From contig OZ246894.1 in the NCBI GenBank assembly GCA_965231925.1, forward strand, positions 62,001 through 126,000: a DNA stretch of 64,000 bases. Reading direction: 5' to 3'. The translations under genes were made by a program, and so were the position numbers. The notes beneath the pieces were generated by a model. It ran no database searches. It saw only the letters and a program-made list of their open reading frames with translations, and was not told the origin of the DNA. Position 1 is the stretch's first letter; the number at the start of each line of letters is the position of its first letter. Origin of the DNA: Poriferisodalis sp965231925. GTDB lineage: Bacteria > Actinomycetota > Acidimicrobiia > Acidimicrobiales > Poriferisodalaceae. This document shows, piece by piece, positions 48,199 through 56,580 of this stretch.

Positions 48199-48546
48199 AT
48201 GGCTGCACCCGTCGCCCACTATTCGAAGTGGTACCGAGCCGGCGATTTCGTGTTCGTCTCGGGCCAGATCGGCCTCGCAGACGGCGCGCTCGTCGAAGGC
48301 GTCGAAGCGCAGGCCCGAGCAGTGCTTGCCAACGTCGTAGAAGCCCTGGAAGAAGCCGGAGGCACGCTCGACGACGTCGTCAAGTGCCTGGTCTTCATGA
48401 CCGATATCGCCAACTTCTCGCTCATCAACTCGATCTACGCAGAAGCCTTCGGCGACCACCGCCCAGCCAGAAGCGCGATCGGCGTGGCGGCCCTCCCCCT
48501 GGGCGCCGAAGTAGAGATAGAAGCCATCGCCCACCTCCCCGAGTAG
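48199..48546 (+). CDS. ridA: RidA-family enamine/imine deaminase
   Basis: 115 residues, the normal RidA size. 'FVFVSGQIGLADGALVEG', 'VVKCLVFMTDIANFSLIN' and the catalytic Arg in 'PARSAIGVAALPLGAEVEIEAIA'. It hydrolyses reactive enamines released by PLP enzymes such as threonine dehydratase. ATG 48199 with AGGAGAG eight bases upstream. Confidence 0.93.
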   Translation: MAAPVAHYSKWYRAGDFVFVSGQIGLADGALVEGVEAQARAVLANVVEALEEAGGTLDDVVKCLVFMTDIANFSLINSIYAEAFGDHRPARSAIGVAALPLGAEVEIEAIAHLPE

Positions 48547-48566
48547 CAGCGAAGTACGCTCAAACC

Positions 48567-48722
48567 GTGTTCGGCGCCATAGCCATAGTGATCGTGCTAC
48601 TGCTGAGCCCCTTCATCATCACGATCTCCCTGGCAGCAGTAGCAGCAGCCCTAGGAAAGCTCCTACACGAAGACGCCGAAGACCGCCACCAAGGCAGTTC
48701 CCTCCTAGAAACCAACGTCTGA
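48567..48722 (+). CDS. Small single-pass membrane protein, 51 aa
   Basis: GTG start 21 bp after ridA. One long hydrophobic helix ('IAIVIVLLLSPFIITISLAA') followed by a short acidic/basic tail 'LHEDAEDRHQGSSLL'. It is too short for most gene finders' default limits but has normal codon use and sits in the ridA transcript. No homology recognised. Confidence 0.6.
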   Translation: MFGAIAIVIVLLLSPFIITISLAAVAAALGKLLHEDAEDRHQGSSLLETNV

Positions 48723-48758
48723 CGTAACCCCCCAACGGGTGAAAGCACACCCAAATCA

Positions 48759-48874
48759 GGGGTGCGACGTGGGGCTGCCGGATGGGCGTATTTCGCAGCG
48801 CCAAAACAACCGCGCTCGCAACGGGCGGCGCTGCGCTGTCGCCCAGCCGGCAGCCCCACGGCGTGCCCCGGGCG
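48759..48874. repeat. E-family long-hairpin element, copy E5
   Basis: Left arm 'ggggtgcgacgtggggctgccgg' pairs with right arm 'ccggcagccccacggcgtgcccc'. Inner stem CGCAGCGCC/GGCGCTGCG as in E2 and E3, but the 'tgtttga' word is missing. Lies between two convergent stops (48722 and 48886), 36 and 12 bp away. Confidence 0.85.
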
Positions 48875-48885
48875 CAAGATGACAG

Positions 48886-49581
48886 CTAGCGCCAGCGATA
48901 AGTCCCCAAGCGGTACCCAACAGACCGAACAGTCTGGATCAGGTCAGCATTCTCCTCACCCAGCTTCGCCCGCAACCGCCGGACATGGACGTCCACGGTC
49001 CGCGCCCCCCCGTAGTACTCGTACCCCCACACCTGGTTCAGCAACGCCTCGCGCGTGAACACCCGCCCAGGCTGTGATGCCAGGAAGCGCAGCAGCTCGT
49101 ACTCCATGTAGGTGAGGTCGAGCGGGCGCTCGTCCACCACTGCCTCGTAGGTGTCGAGGTTGATGCGCAGCGGCCCGTAGTCGATGATCTCGGTGGACCC
49201 GCCGTTGGATGCGGCTGCCAGGTGCGCCAGGCGGGCCTCAAGCTCGCGGGGATGGAACGGGTCCAAGCAGAAATCGTCGAACAACTCGTCGCGCATCGTC
49301 AGCTCGTCGAGCGCGTTGCCGCGCACCAGCACCAGCACCGGCAGTGTGGCGGCTGCGTTCTCGCGCAGCGCCCGCGCCACCGCCCAAGCGACGTCGGTGC
49401 CGCCTGAGTCGTTCCCGCCGCCGCTGTCGAGCCGGATGATCGCCCCGGCCCAGCCCTCGGGCGGCGCGCCCGCAGTCACATCAGCAGCGCTGGCCACCGG
49501 CTTCCAGGCGTAGCCGCCGAGATCCAAGAACTGCGCCAGCTCAGCACTGGCGGCGGCGGGATGGACGGCGTACATGATCAC
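48886..49581 (-). CDS. glnR: GlnR-like OmpR-family regulator
   Basis: 231 residues. The C-terminal winged helix matches nitrogen regulator GlnR of actinobacteria closely: 'LTYMEYELLRFLASQPGRVFTREALLNQVWGYEYYGGARTVDVHVRRLRAKLG'-type pattern, including the signature 'GYEYYGGARTVDVHVRRL'. The receiver half is atypical and lacks a clear acidic pocket and phosphoacceptor Asp, as in GlnR, which works without a kinase. It lies 4 bp after the glnA-type gene, in one transcript, which strongly supports the call. ATG 49581 or 49575. Confidence 0.88.
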   Translation of the reverse strand: MIMYAVHPAAASAELAQFLDLGGYAWKPVASAADVTAGAPPEGWAGAIIRLDSGGGNDSGGTDVAWAVARALRENAAATLPVLVLVRGNALDELTMRDELFDDFCLDPFHPRELEARLAHLAAASNGGSTEIIDYGPLRINLDTYEAVVDERPLDLTYMEYELLRFLASQPGRVFTREALLNQVWGYEYYGGARTVDVHVRRLRAKLGEENADLIQTVRSVGYRLGTYRWR

Positions 49582-49585
49582 AACT

Positions 49586-50956
49586 TCACACGGCAGCGAA
49601 ATAGTTGTCCAGTTCGAATTGGGTCACTTGCGACTGGTAGGCCGCCCATTCTCGCCGTTTGTTGCGCAGGAACCAGCGGAAGAGATGTTGCCCCAGCGTC
49701 TCGGCGACGAGCGCGCTGCCTTCCATCTCGTCGAGGGCTTCGTCGAGCGAAGCGGGCAGATTATGCCCGTAGGCCGGCCCGCCGTGGTCGCTGTAGCCGG
49801 TGATGGACGGGGGAGTCTCAGGCGGCAGCTCGTAACCCTCGGTGATCCCCTTCAGTCCTGCGGCCAGGATGACGGCGAACGCCAGGTACGGGTTGCATGC
49901 GGGGTCTGGCGCCCGGTACTCGACCCGCGTCGCTTCGGTGGATTCGTTGCGTGTCGGCGGCACCCGGATGAGCGCTGCACGGTTGCTGCGCGCCCACGAG
50001 ATCGCCACCGGCGCTTCGTACCCGGCAATCAGCCGCTTGTAGCTGTTGACGAGCTGGTTGGTGACCGCGGTGATCTCCCGGGCGTGGGCAAGCAGCCCGG
50101 CCACGAAGCCCCGCGCCACATCGGACAGCCCGTCGGTCGAGTCGGGGTCGCTGAAGGCGTTGCGCCCGTCGCGGAACAGCGACATGTGGGTGTGCATCCC
50201 TGAGCCCTGCACGCCGGCGAGCGGCTTGGGCATGAAGGTGGCGTGCACGCCGTGCTCGAAAGCGATCTCGCGCACCAGCAGCCGGAACGTCATCACGCTG
50301 TCGGACATGGTGAGTGCATCGGCGTAGCGCAGGTCGATCTCGTGCTGGGACGGCGCGTCTTCGTGGAAGGAGTACTCGACCGGGATGCCCATCGTCTCGA
50401 GTGCGCTCAGCGTGCGGTGCCGGATGTCGGAGGCAACGTCGGCGGTGGTCAGGTCGAAGTAGCTGCCGGCGTCGAGCGGCACGGGCCGGCCGTCCGCCCG
50501 ATCGGGCTCGAACAAGAAGTACTCCATCTCGGGCGCGACATAGAAGGTGTAGCCCGCGTCGCGTGCACGGTCCATGACCCGACGCAGCACACCGCGGGGA
50601 TCGCCGTCGAATGGGACGCCGTCGGCCCCGGTGATGTCGCAGAACATGCGGGCGGAGATCTCGTCGCTGACGCCGCCGTTGCGCGCAGGCATCAGTTCGA
50701 ACGTCTCGGGGTCGGGCAGGGCCACCATGTCGGCCTCGGCGACGCGGCCGAAGCCCTCGATGGACGAGCCGTCGAAGACCATGCCTTGCTCGAAGGCTGT
50801 CTCGAGTTCCGCGGGTGAGATGGCGAACGACTTGAGCTGACCCGCCACGTCGGTGAACCACAGGCGGATCAGGCGCACGCCGCGTTCGGTGACGCGGCGC
50901 AGCACGAAATCTTGGGGCCGTTCCCGTCCCGGGCTCGTTGCATTCGGGATCGTCAC
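49586..50956 (-). CDS. glnA: Glutamine synthetase, type I
   Basis: 456 residues: 'DGSSIEGFGRVAEADM', 'PEMEYFLF', 'GMHTHMSL', 'NSYKRLIAGYEAPVAISWARSNR' and 'VEYRAPDPACNPYLAFA'. The adenylylation-site loop of the beta class ('NLYDLPPE') is replaced by 'EGYELPPETPPS', so it belongs with the alpha-like group not controlled by adenylylation. GTG 50956. It is divergent from a type II glutamine synthetase and followed by glnR. Confidence 0.95.
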   Translation of the reverse strand: MTIPNATSPGRERPQDFVLRRVTERGVRLIRLWFTDVAGQLKSFAISPAELETAFEQGMVFDGSSIEGFGRVAEADMVALPDPETFELMPARNGGVSDEISARMFCDITGADGVPFDGDPRGVLRRVMDRARDAGYTFYVAPEMEYFLFEPDRADGRPVPLDAGSYFDLTTADVASDIRHRTLSALETMGIPVEYSFHEDAPSQHEIDLRYADALTMSDSVMTFRLLVREIAFEHGVHATFMPKPLAGVQGSGMHTHMSLFRDGRNAFSDPDSTDGLSDVARGFVAGLLAHAREITAVTNQLVNSYKRLIAGYEAPVAISWARSNRAALIRVPPTRNESTEATRVEYRAPDPACNPYLAFAVILAAGLKGITEGYELPPETPPSITGYSDHGGPAYGHNLPASLDEALDEMEGSALVAETLGQHLFRWFLRNKRREWAAYQSQVTQFELDNYFAAV

Positions 50957-51082
50957 AGTGGCCTGCCCCTTCTGGTCGGGCTCGCGATTTGGCTGTTCTG
51001 CGCGGTGGGACTGGTCTCGCCCCTTCGGCTGAGCCCCCATTGTCGGCGGTGCTGGGGGCCCGAGCTAGGAGTCTGAGCGAGC

Positions 51083-51120
51083 TTCACGCGCTGTTCACAA
51101 TTGGGCAATCGCCCCGAAAC
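51083..51120. promoter_or_regulatory. GlnR- or Pho-box-like 11-bp repeat between the two glutamine synthetase genes
   Basis: In the 298-bp divergent gap four pentamers recur at exact 11-bp steps: TTCAC at 51083, TTCAC at 51094, GCAAT at 51105 and GAAAC at 51116. This equals the gTnAc-n6-GaAAc spacing of GlnR boxes; the first two also resemble PhoP direct-repeat units. It lies 135 bp before the type II gene start. I see no other gene in this gap. Confidence 0.55.
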
Positions 51121-51254
51121 CCTGGGTCGTTTGTATCGTGCCCACGGAAATTGGTGTCAGCCGCCATCTGGTCCCGCTGCGCGCGGGTTCGCAGGACTGC
51201 CTACCTGACCCGATCCGCACCCGATTTACATGCGATGCAGCGAAGGAGCATGCA

Positions 51255-52268
51255 GTGACTTACCGGGCTGAGTACATCTGGACCGACGGCACCGAGCCCA
51301 CGGCCGAAGTGCGTTCCAAGACGAGGGTTCTCGCCGATGGCACCGAGCCGGGCATCTGGGGCTTCGACGGCTCGAGCACCAATCAGGCCGAAGGCAGCGA
51401 CTCCGACGTCGTGCTGCAGCCGGTCTACACCTGCCCCGATCCCCTTCGGGGCGGCGACGACATCATGGTGATGTGCGAGACCTTCCTGCCCGAGACGATG
51501 GAGCCGCACCCCACCAACAAGCGGGCCAAGCTGCGGGCGATCCTCGACAAGTACGGCGATCAGGACTTCTGGTTCGGCCTCGAGCAGGAGTACACCATGC
51601 TCGACCCGGTCACGAAGTGGCCCTCGGGTTTCCCGCCCAACGGTTTCCCCGGCCCCCAGGGTCCGTATTACTGCGGCGTGGGCGCGCTGCGCATCCACGG
51701 CCGCGATGTCGTCGAGCAGCACACCACCTGGTGCATCGAGGCGGGCCTGAACATCTCGGGCACCAATGCCGAGGTCATGCCCGGTCAGTGGGAGTTCCAG
51801 ATCGGCCCCGTCGACGCACTCACCGTCGGCGATGAGATCTGGCTGGCTCGCTACCTGCTGTACCGCGCCGGCGAGGATCACGAGATCGAGGTCAGCCTTG
51901 CCGCCAAGCCCATGCAGGGCGACTGGAACGGTGCGGGCATGCACACCAACGTGTCCACCAAGGCCATGCGCGAGAACTACGACGCGGTCGTGAAGGCGGC
52001 CGAGTCGCTGGGTGCCCCGGGCAAGCCCGAAGAGCACATCGTCGGCTACGGCCACGGCATCGAGCTGCGCCTGACCGGCGAGCACGAGACCGAGCGCTAC
52101 GACACGTTCAGCTACGGCGTGTCCGACCGTGGTGCCTCGGTGCGCATCCCCTGGCAGGTCGCCCAGGACGGCAAGGGCTACATCGAGGATCGCCGGCCGA
52201 ACGCCAACGCCGATCCCTACGTGGTCACCGCCCTGCTCAGCCAGACCATCGGCGAAGCCCTCGCCTAA
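51255..52268 (+). CDS. glnII: Glutamine synthetase, type II (eukaryotic-like)
   Basis: 337 residues, much shorter than type I. 'IWGFDGSSTNQAEGSDSDVVL', 'FGLEQEYTMLD', 'ISGTNAEVMPGQWEFQIGP', 'GDWNGAGMHTNVSTKAM', 'RGASVRIP'. Type II enzymes are octameric or decameric and made under nitrogen limitation in Streptomyces, Frankia and rhizobia. GTG 51255 with AAGGAG at 51243-51248. Paired divergently with a type I enzyme and GlnR. Confidence 0.95.
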   Translation: MTYRAEYIWTDGTEPTAEVRSKTRVLADGTEPGIWGFDGSSTNQAEGSDSDVVLQPVYTCPDPLRGGDDIMVMCETFLPETMEPHPTNKRAKLRAILDKYGDQDFWFGLEQEYTMLDPVTKWPSGFPPNGFPGPQGPYYCGVGALRIHGRDVVEQHTTWCIEAGLNISGTNAEVMPGQWEFQIGPVDALTVGDEIWLARYLLYRAGEDHEIEVSLAAKPMQGDWNGAGMHTNVSTKAMRENYDAVVKAAESLGAPGKPEEHIVGYGHGIELRLTGEHETERYDTFSYGVSDRGASVRIPWQVAQDGKGYIEDRRPNANADPYVVTALLSQTIGEALA

Positions 52269-52313
52269 CCCCCCCGCCCGCCGCAGGATCGCGGCGAACG
52301 AACAACGCGCAGA

Positions 52314-52397
52314 GCGGTTGGCCGGGGGCTGGGGTCTGCGACGTTGCGACCTGCCGGATCGCGGGAGCAGAGCACAGCCCCCGGCCAACCGCGGGCG
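52314..52397. repeat. F-family hairpin element F2
   Basis: Perfect 18-bp arms (52314-52331 and 52375-52392) around a 43-bp core. Core matches F1 at 42 of 43 positions. Arm sequence (GCGGTTGGCC...) is unrelated to F1. Lies between the convergent type II glutamine synthetase and nadE stops, 46 and 6 bp away. Confidence 0.9.
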
Positions 52398-52402
52398 CGC
52401 GC

Positions 52403-54241
52403 TCAGCGGTAGAAATTCGTGATCGGCATGCGCCGATCCTTGCCGAAGCTCTTCGCAGTGATGCGAGGACCGGGCGGCGACTGACGGCGCTTGTACTCGG
52501 CGATGTCGATGAGCCGCGTGACGCGGTGCACGACCTCGGGGTCGGCACTGAGTTGTTCCAGCATTTCGGGTTGTTCGAGCATTTCGGCAGCGCTGAGGTC
52601 GCCTTCCACGTAGGCCTCGACCAGCGGGTCCAGCAGCTCGTAGGGCGGCAGGCTCTGGTCGTCGCGCTGGTCGGGCCGCAGTTCGGCTGAGGGCGGCTTG
52701 TCAATGCAGGCCCGCGGGATGAGCTCGCCGTCGCCCTGGCGGTTGCGCCACTCGCAGAGCTCGTAGACGAGCAGTTTGGGCACGTCGCGAATGACGGCGT
52801 ACGCCCCGGCGGTGTCGCCGTACAACGTCGTGTAGCCGACGGAGGTCTCGGTCTTGTTGCCGGTGGTCAGCACCAGCCAGCCGAACCGGTTCGACAGCGC
52901 CATGAGCAGCACGCCACGGATGCGGCTCTGGAGGTTCTGATCGGTGAGATCGGCGGCGGCGGTGTCGTCGAGCGAGACGGCGTCAGACGAGCCGTCGTGG
53001 TCATCGCCGCCGGCTGAGTCACCGACCGCGCCGACGCCAGCAGCAGCCGGGCCAGTGTCGGCAGTCCCTTCGAGCATCCCGGCCAAAGCTGCGTGCGCCG
53101 GCTCGATTGGCACCGTGTGGAAGTCGATGCCGAGGTTCGCCGCGAGCTGGGCGGCGTCGGTGCGTGAGCCTTCGCTGGAGTAGCGCGACGGCATGGAGAC
53201 GCCGTGGACATGTTCGGGTCCGAGGGCGTCGGCGGCAATAGCCGCCACGGCACTCGAGTCGATGCCGCCCGAGAGGCCGACGGCCACGTCGGTGAAGCCG
53301 TTCTTGCGGACGTAGTCACGTGTCGCCGCCACCAGCGCCTGCCAGACCTCTTCCAAAGGAGCCAGCGGAGCGCTCAGCATGCTCGCTGCGGCCCGAACGG
53401 CACTCGATGGGTGACACGGGTCATCGCCGACGTCCAGTTCGCACACAGCGACCTGTTCACGGAAGGCGGGCAGCCGGCACACCACGCTGCCGCCCGCGTC
53501 GGTGACGAACGAGCTGCCGTCGAAGACCAGTTCGTCTTGGCCACCCACCTGGTTGACGTAGACGACCGGGACGCCGAGTGTCGCCGCCCGCGCCCGTGCG
53601 ACCGCCTCCCGGTCGGCCTGCTTGCCGCGCCGGTACGGCGACCCGTTGACCACCACCACGAGCTGTGCGCCCATCTCTACTTGGGTCAGCACGGGGCTGG
53701 TGTCGTCTTCACCGCCAAGTCCAGCCCCGAGATCGCCGTCGGGTGTCGCCGCGTCGGCTGTGCGGGGCGGTCCCCACAAGTCCTCGCACACCGAGACACC
53801 CACCCGCACATCTCCGACGTGCAACAGCGGCCCCGCCTCGCTCCCCGGCACGAAGTAGCGCTGCTCGTCGAACACGGCGTAGTTCGGCAGCAGATGTTTG
53901 CGGTACACCCCGCGCACTTCGCCGTCCGAGCACATCGCCACCGAGTTCCACAACCGCACCGGCCCACCCAGCCCGGTGTCCTCAGGAAACCCCACCGCAG
54001 CAGGCACCGACCCGGTGTGGCGAGCAATCCGCTCCAGCGCCGAAGCAGCCCCTGCCACAAACGCAGGCTTCAGCAACAAGTCCTCAGGCGGATACCCCGT
54101 AACGGTCAGCTCGCTGAACACCACCACCTCCGCACCGAGCCCGACGGCCTCGTCATAGGCGTCCATGACCATCGAGGCATTCCCGTCAAGATCCCCCAGC
54201 CGCAGATTCAGCTGCGCCAACCCCACAAGCAAGACCGCCAC
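52403..54241 (-). CDS. nadE: Glutamine-dependent NAD+ synthetase
   Basis: About 612 residues. N-terminal nitrilase-type glutaminase with its triad: Glu in 'VVFSELTVTGYPPEDLL', Lys in 'YRKHLLPNY', Cys in 'VGVSVCEDLW'. C-terminal synthetase: 'VGLSGGIDSSAVAAIAADAL' and 'TTGNKTETSVGYTTLYGD'. It amidates nicotinate adenine dinucleotide with ammonia from glutamine. A ~40-residue acidic Gly/Ala/Asp insert follows 'ALAGMLEG'. The start is uncertain among GTG 54262, GTG 54241, TTG 54232 and GTG 54226; all precede the conserved 'VGLAQLNLRLGDLDGN'. Confidence 0.94.
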   Translation of the reverse strand: MAVLLVGLAQLNLRLGDLDGNASMVMDAYDEAVGLGAEVVVFSELTVTGYPPEDLLLKPAFVAGAASALERIARHTGSVPAAVGFPEDTGLGGPVRLWNSVAMCSDGEVRGVYRKHLLPNYAVFDEQRYFVPGSEAGPLLHVGDVRVGVSVCEDLWGPPRTADAATPDGDLGAGLGGEDDTSPVLTQVEMGAQLVVVVNGSPYRRGKQADREAVARARAATLGVPVVYVNQVGGQDELVFDGSSFVTDAGGSVVCRLPAFREQVAVCELDVGDDPCHPSSAVRAAASMLSAPLAPLEEVWQALVAATRDYVRKNGFTDVAVGLSGGIDSSAVAAIAADALGPEHVHGVSMPSRYSSEGSRTDAAQLAANLGIDFHTVPIEPAHAALAGMLEGTADTGPAAAGVGAVGDSAGGDDHDGSSDAVSLDDTAAADLTDQNLQSRIRGVLLMALSNRFGWLVLTTGNKTETSVGYTTLYGDTAGAYAVIRDVPKLLVYELCEWRNRQGDGELIPRACIDKPPSAELRPDQRDDQSLPPYELLDPLVEAYVEGDLSAAEMLEQPEMLEQLSADPEVVHRVTRLIDIAEYKRRQSPPGPRITAKSFGKDRRMPITNFYR

Positions 54242-54428
54242 AAGAAAAAACCCTACGCCCACCCCTCACACCCACCACGGGGGTGAACGCACACCCCGAA
54301 GAGGGCGATGCGCTACCAGCGCGCGGAGGCAACAGCACAAGTCATAGGTACGCTCACCCGATACCGGGGGGAGCCAAAGCAACCACCGGTTGCAGAAGCA
54401 GTCGGGGGACAACCAGCGAGGTGGAGCG

Positions 54429-55364
54429 GTGGCCAAAGAGAGGGTCGAACGTGACGAGGAAGATCTCGTCCGCCTGTACCTGACCGACATCGGCCAGTAC
54501 CCCCTGCTGAACAAGGACGACGAAGTCCGGCTCGCCCAGCAGATCGAAAAGGGCATCTCTGCCAAGGAGACGCTCGAGAAGGACAAGGGCGTCTCGGGGC
54601 CGCAGCGTCGCCGCCTCCTGCGCACCCAGCAGCAGGGTGCCCGTGCCGAGCGCACGTTCGTGCAGTCGAACCTGCGGCTCGTCGTGTCGATCGCGAAGAA
54701 GTACCAGGCTTCAGGCTTGCCGCTGCTCGACCTCATCCAGGAAGGCAACTTGGGCCTGATGCACGCCGTCGAGAAGTTCGACTGGCGCAAGGGGTTCAAG
54801 TTCTCCACGTATGCGACGTGGTGGATCCGTCAGGCGATCACCCGTGGCATTGCCAACACCGGGCGCACCATCCGGCTGCCGGTGCATGCGGGCGACACGC
54901 TGGCTCGCCTGCAGAAGGCCCGCTCGCGGCTCGAGCTGAAGTACGGCCGCCCCGCCACGCTGGGCGAGCTGGCGATCGAAGTCGACATGCCCGAGCAGAA
55001 GGTCACCGAGGCGCTGCGGTTCGCTGCCGAGCCGCTGTCGCTGTCCGAGCCGCTGCGCGAAGACAGCGACGCCGAGCTGGGCGACGTCGTCGAAGACCGT
55101 GCCGCCGAGTCACCATTCGAGGTGGCAGCCACCACGCTGCTGCCCAGCGAGATCGTGCGGCTGCTGTCGCCGCTCGACGAGCGCGAGCGCGAGATCCTCA
55201 AGCTGCGTTACGGCCTCGACCGGGGCGAGCCCCGCACGCTCGAGGAGGTGGGCGAGCACTTCCAGCTCACCCGCGAACGCATCCGCCAGATCGAAGCGCG
55301 GGCGATGTCCAAGCTGCGCCATCCCAGCACCGACACCGGTGCCCGGGACCTGCTCTCAGTCTGA
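54429..55364 (+). CDS. Sigma-70 family factor (group 2/3, SigB/HrdB-like)
   Basis: 311 residues: region 1.2 'LVRLYLTDIGQYPLLNKDDE', region 2 'LRLVVSIAKKYQASGLPLLDLIQEGNLGLMHAVEKFDWRKGFKFSTYATWWIRQAI', region 3, and region 4 'GEPRTLEEVGEHFQLTRERIRQIEARAMSKLRH'. The long N-terminal region 1.1 of a primary sigma is missing. GTG 54429 with GAGGTGGA upstream. It should recognise housekeeping-like promoters. No anti-sigma gene is adjacent. Confidence 0.93.
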   Translation: MAKERVERDEEDLVRLYLTDIGQYPLLNKDDEVRLAQQIEKGISAKETLEKDKGVSGPQRRRLLRTQQQGARAERTFVQSNLRLVVSIAKKYQASGLPLLDLIQEGNLGLMHAVEKFDWRKGFKFSTYATWWIRQAITRGIANTGRTIRLPVHAGDTLARLQKARSRLELKYGRPATLGELAIEVDMPEQKVTEALRFAAEPLSLSEPLREDSDAELGDVVEDRAAESPFEVAATTLLPSEIVRLLSPLDEREREILKLRYGLDRGEPRTLEEVGEHFQLTRERIRQIEARAMSKLRHPSTDTGARDLLSV

Positions 55365-55380
55365 GAGGCTGAGTCGCTAG

Positions 55381-55410
55381 GCGAAGCCGTGGCCCGAGCG
55401 GCCCGTGAGC
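55381..55410 (+). repeat. G-family short repeat, copy G1
   Basis: 'gcgaagccgtggcccgagcg...cccgtgagc', identical over 30 bp to 62573-62602. It begins 16 bp after the sigma-factor stop. Partial palindrome around GGCCCGAGCGGCC. Confidence 0.8.
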
Positions 55411-55506
55411 CCGATCGCATGGGGACGGGGAACAAGAGCGGGAAGCAATAGGTGCCCATGCGCGAAGGCACCCCTCCCGCGCATCGGCGGGGCGGCCTGT
55501 AGCGGT

Positions 55507-55581
55507 TCAGGCGTCGGTCAGGCGTCGAACCACGATGGCGATCAGAGCGCCGACAATCACGGCGAGCAACAGCTTTTTCAT
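55507..55581 (-). CDS. Very small membrane peptide, 24 aa
   Basis: ATG 55581, preceded by AGAGGACG. 'MKKLLLAVIVGALIAIVVRR' plus four residues: a Lys start, a 15-residue hydrophobic helix and an Arg pair after it. Its start resembles short actinobacterial DLW-39-like peptides, but the DLW tail is absent. Convergent with the sigma factor. Real expression unproven. Confidence 0.45.
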   Translation of the reverse strand: MKKLLLAVIVGALIAIVVRRLTDA

Positions 55582-55702
55582 GGTGCATCGTCCTCTGTGC
55601 GGGATGACTGTGCGGATAGCTGCGCTGATGACTGGGGTCATCGGCACAGCGAATGCTAGGCGCACATCTTGTGAACGCCGCACACAAATCGAACAGTTTG
55701 AT

Positions 55703-55798
55703 TGGCGGAGGTGGACGGGAATCGAACCCGCCGGACGGGGATCACCCGTCCCGCCCGCTTTGAAGGCGGGGGAGCCCACCAGGCGCTCAGACACCTCC
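55703..55798 (-). tRNA. selC: tRNA-Sec (UCA)
   Basis: 96 bases including a genomic CCA (55705-55703) and discriminator G. Acceptor GGAGGTG/CACCTCC, anticodon stem CCCGC/GCGGG with loop CTTCAAA giving anticodon TCA (55763-55761), and a long variable arm GGACGGG/CCCGTCC typical of tRNA-Sec. The T-arm is 'GGCGGGTTCGATTCCCGTC'-like. It would be charged with Ser and converted by SelA. It is 11.7 kb from selA-selB. Confidence 0.97.
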
Positions 55799-55947
55799 AC
55801 CGGACATCTTTGCCCACCGTGGCAATCCGCGCCAGCGGTCGAGGTCATGGGGGCTCTCCGGAAAACCAATTGATCGCGCCCTCCGGTATCAGGCATGGTC
55901 AGTCCTCAAGATGAATTTCGTTTGTTTTCATGTAATGAGGAGTCGCA

Positions 55948-56580
55948 ATGATCTATGCCTATGTGGGAGCGAAGGGCGGAGTCGGCAACACTGTGACGGC
56001 GCTGCTCGCTGCAAGCAGCGCCAAGCGGGCCGGCCGCGATGTGGTCCTCGTCGATCTCACCGGAGACTTCGGCGTGGTGCTGGGGACGGCGCCCGATCTG
56101 CCGGGAATCGCGGAGTGGACCGCGGCTGAGGAACTGTCGCTGGGTGCGGTCTCCGCGCTGGCGGTCGATGTGGCGCCGGGCATCAGTCTGCTGCCGCGCG
56201 GCAGCGGCGATGTCGACGACGCTCGGCTGGGCACGCTGTGGTCGCTGCTCGGGGGCAAGCCGCGCGTCAACATCATCGACGCGGGGCGCGGCCGCCGAGC
56301 CCTGGAGCGGGTGGCGGGGCCGCGGGTGCGGCGCCTGCTCACGATGACCTGCTGCTACCAGGCGCTGCACCGCGCGCGTGAGGTCGTGGCCGAGGTCGAC
56401 GACGTGATCGTGCTGACCGATACCCAGCGGGCGCTGGGTCTTGCCGACATCGAAGCCGCGCTCGGGCGCCACGCCGATGCGGTGGTGGCCGTCGATCGCT
56501 CGATTTCTCGCTGGGCGGATGCAGGCCTGTTGCTGGATCGCTGTGCGAAGTCGGCGCGCTCGCTGGATGCGTTCCTGTGA
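55948..56580 (+). CDS. tadZ: TadZ-like ParA/MinD-family protein with altered P-loop
   Basis: 210 residues. The start 'MIYAYVGAKGGVGNTVTALLA' is a deviant Walker A in which the second Lys (KGGVGK-T) is Asn. 'VVLVDLTGDFGVVLG' holds the Walker A' Asp. Later, 'VIVLTDTQRALGLADIEAAL'. Loss of the P-loop Lys suggests weak or no ATP hydrolysis, as in some TadZ proteins that mark the pole for Tad pilus assembly. It is first in the tad operon; the stop overlaps the next start (GTGA). ATG 55948. Confidence 0.85.
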   Translation: MIYAYVGAKGGVGNTVTALLAASSAKRAGRDVVLVDLTGDFGVVLGTAPDLPGIAEWTAAEELSLGAVSALAVDVAPGISLLPRGSGDVDDARLGTLWSLLGGKPRVNIIDAGRGRRALERVAGPRVRRLLTMTCCYQALHRAREVVAEVDDVIVLTDTQRALGLADIEAALGRHADAVVAVDRSISRWADAGLLLDRCAKSARSLDAFL

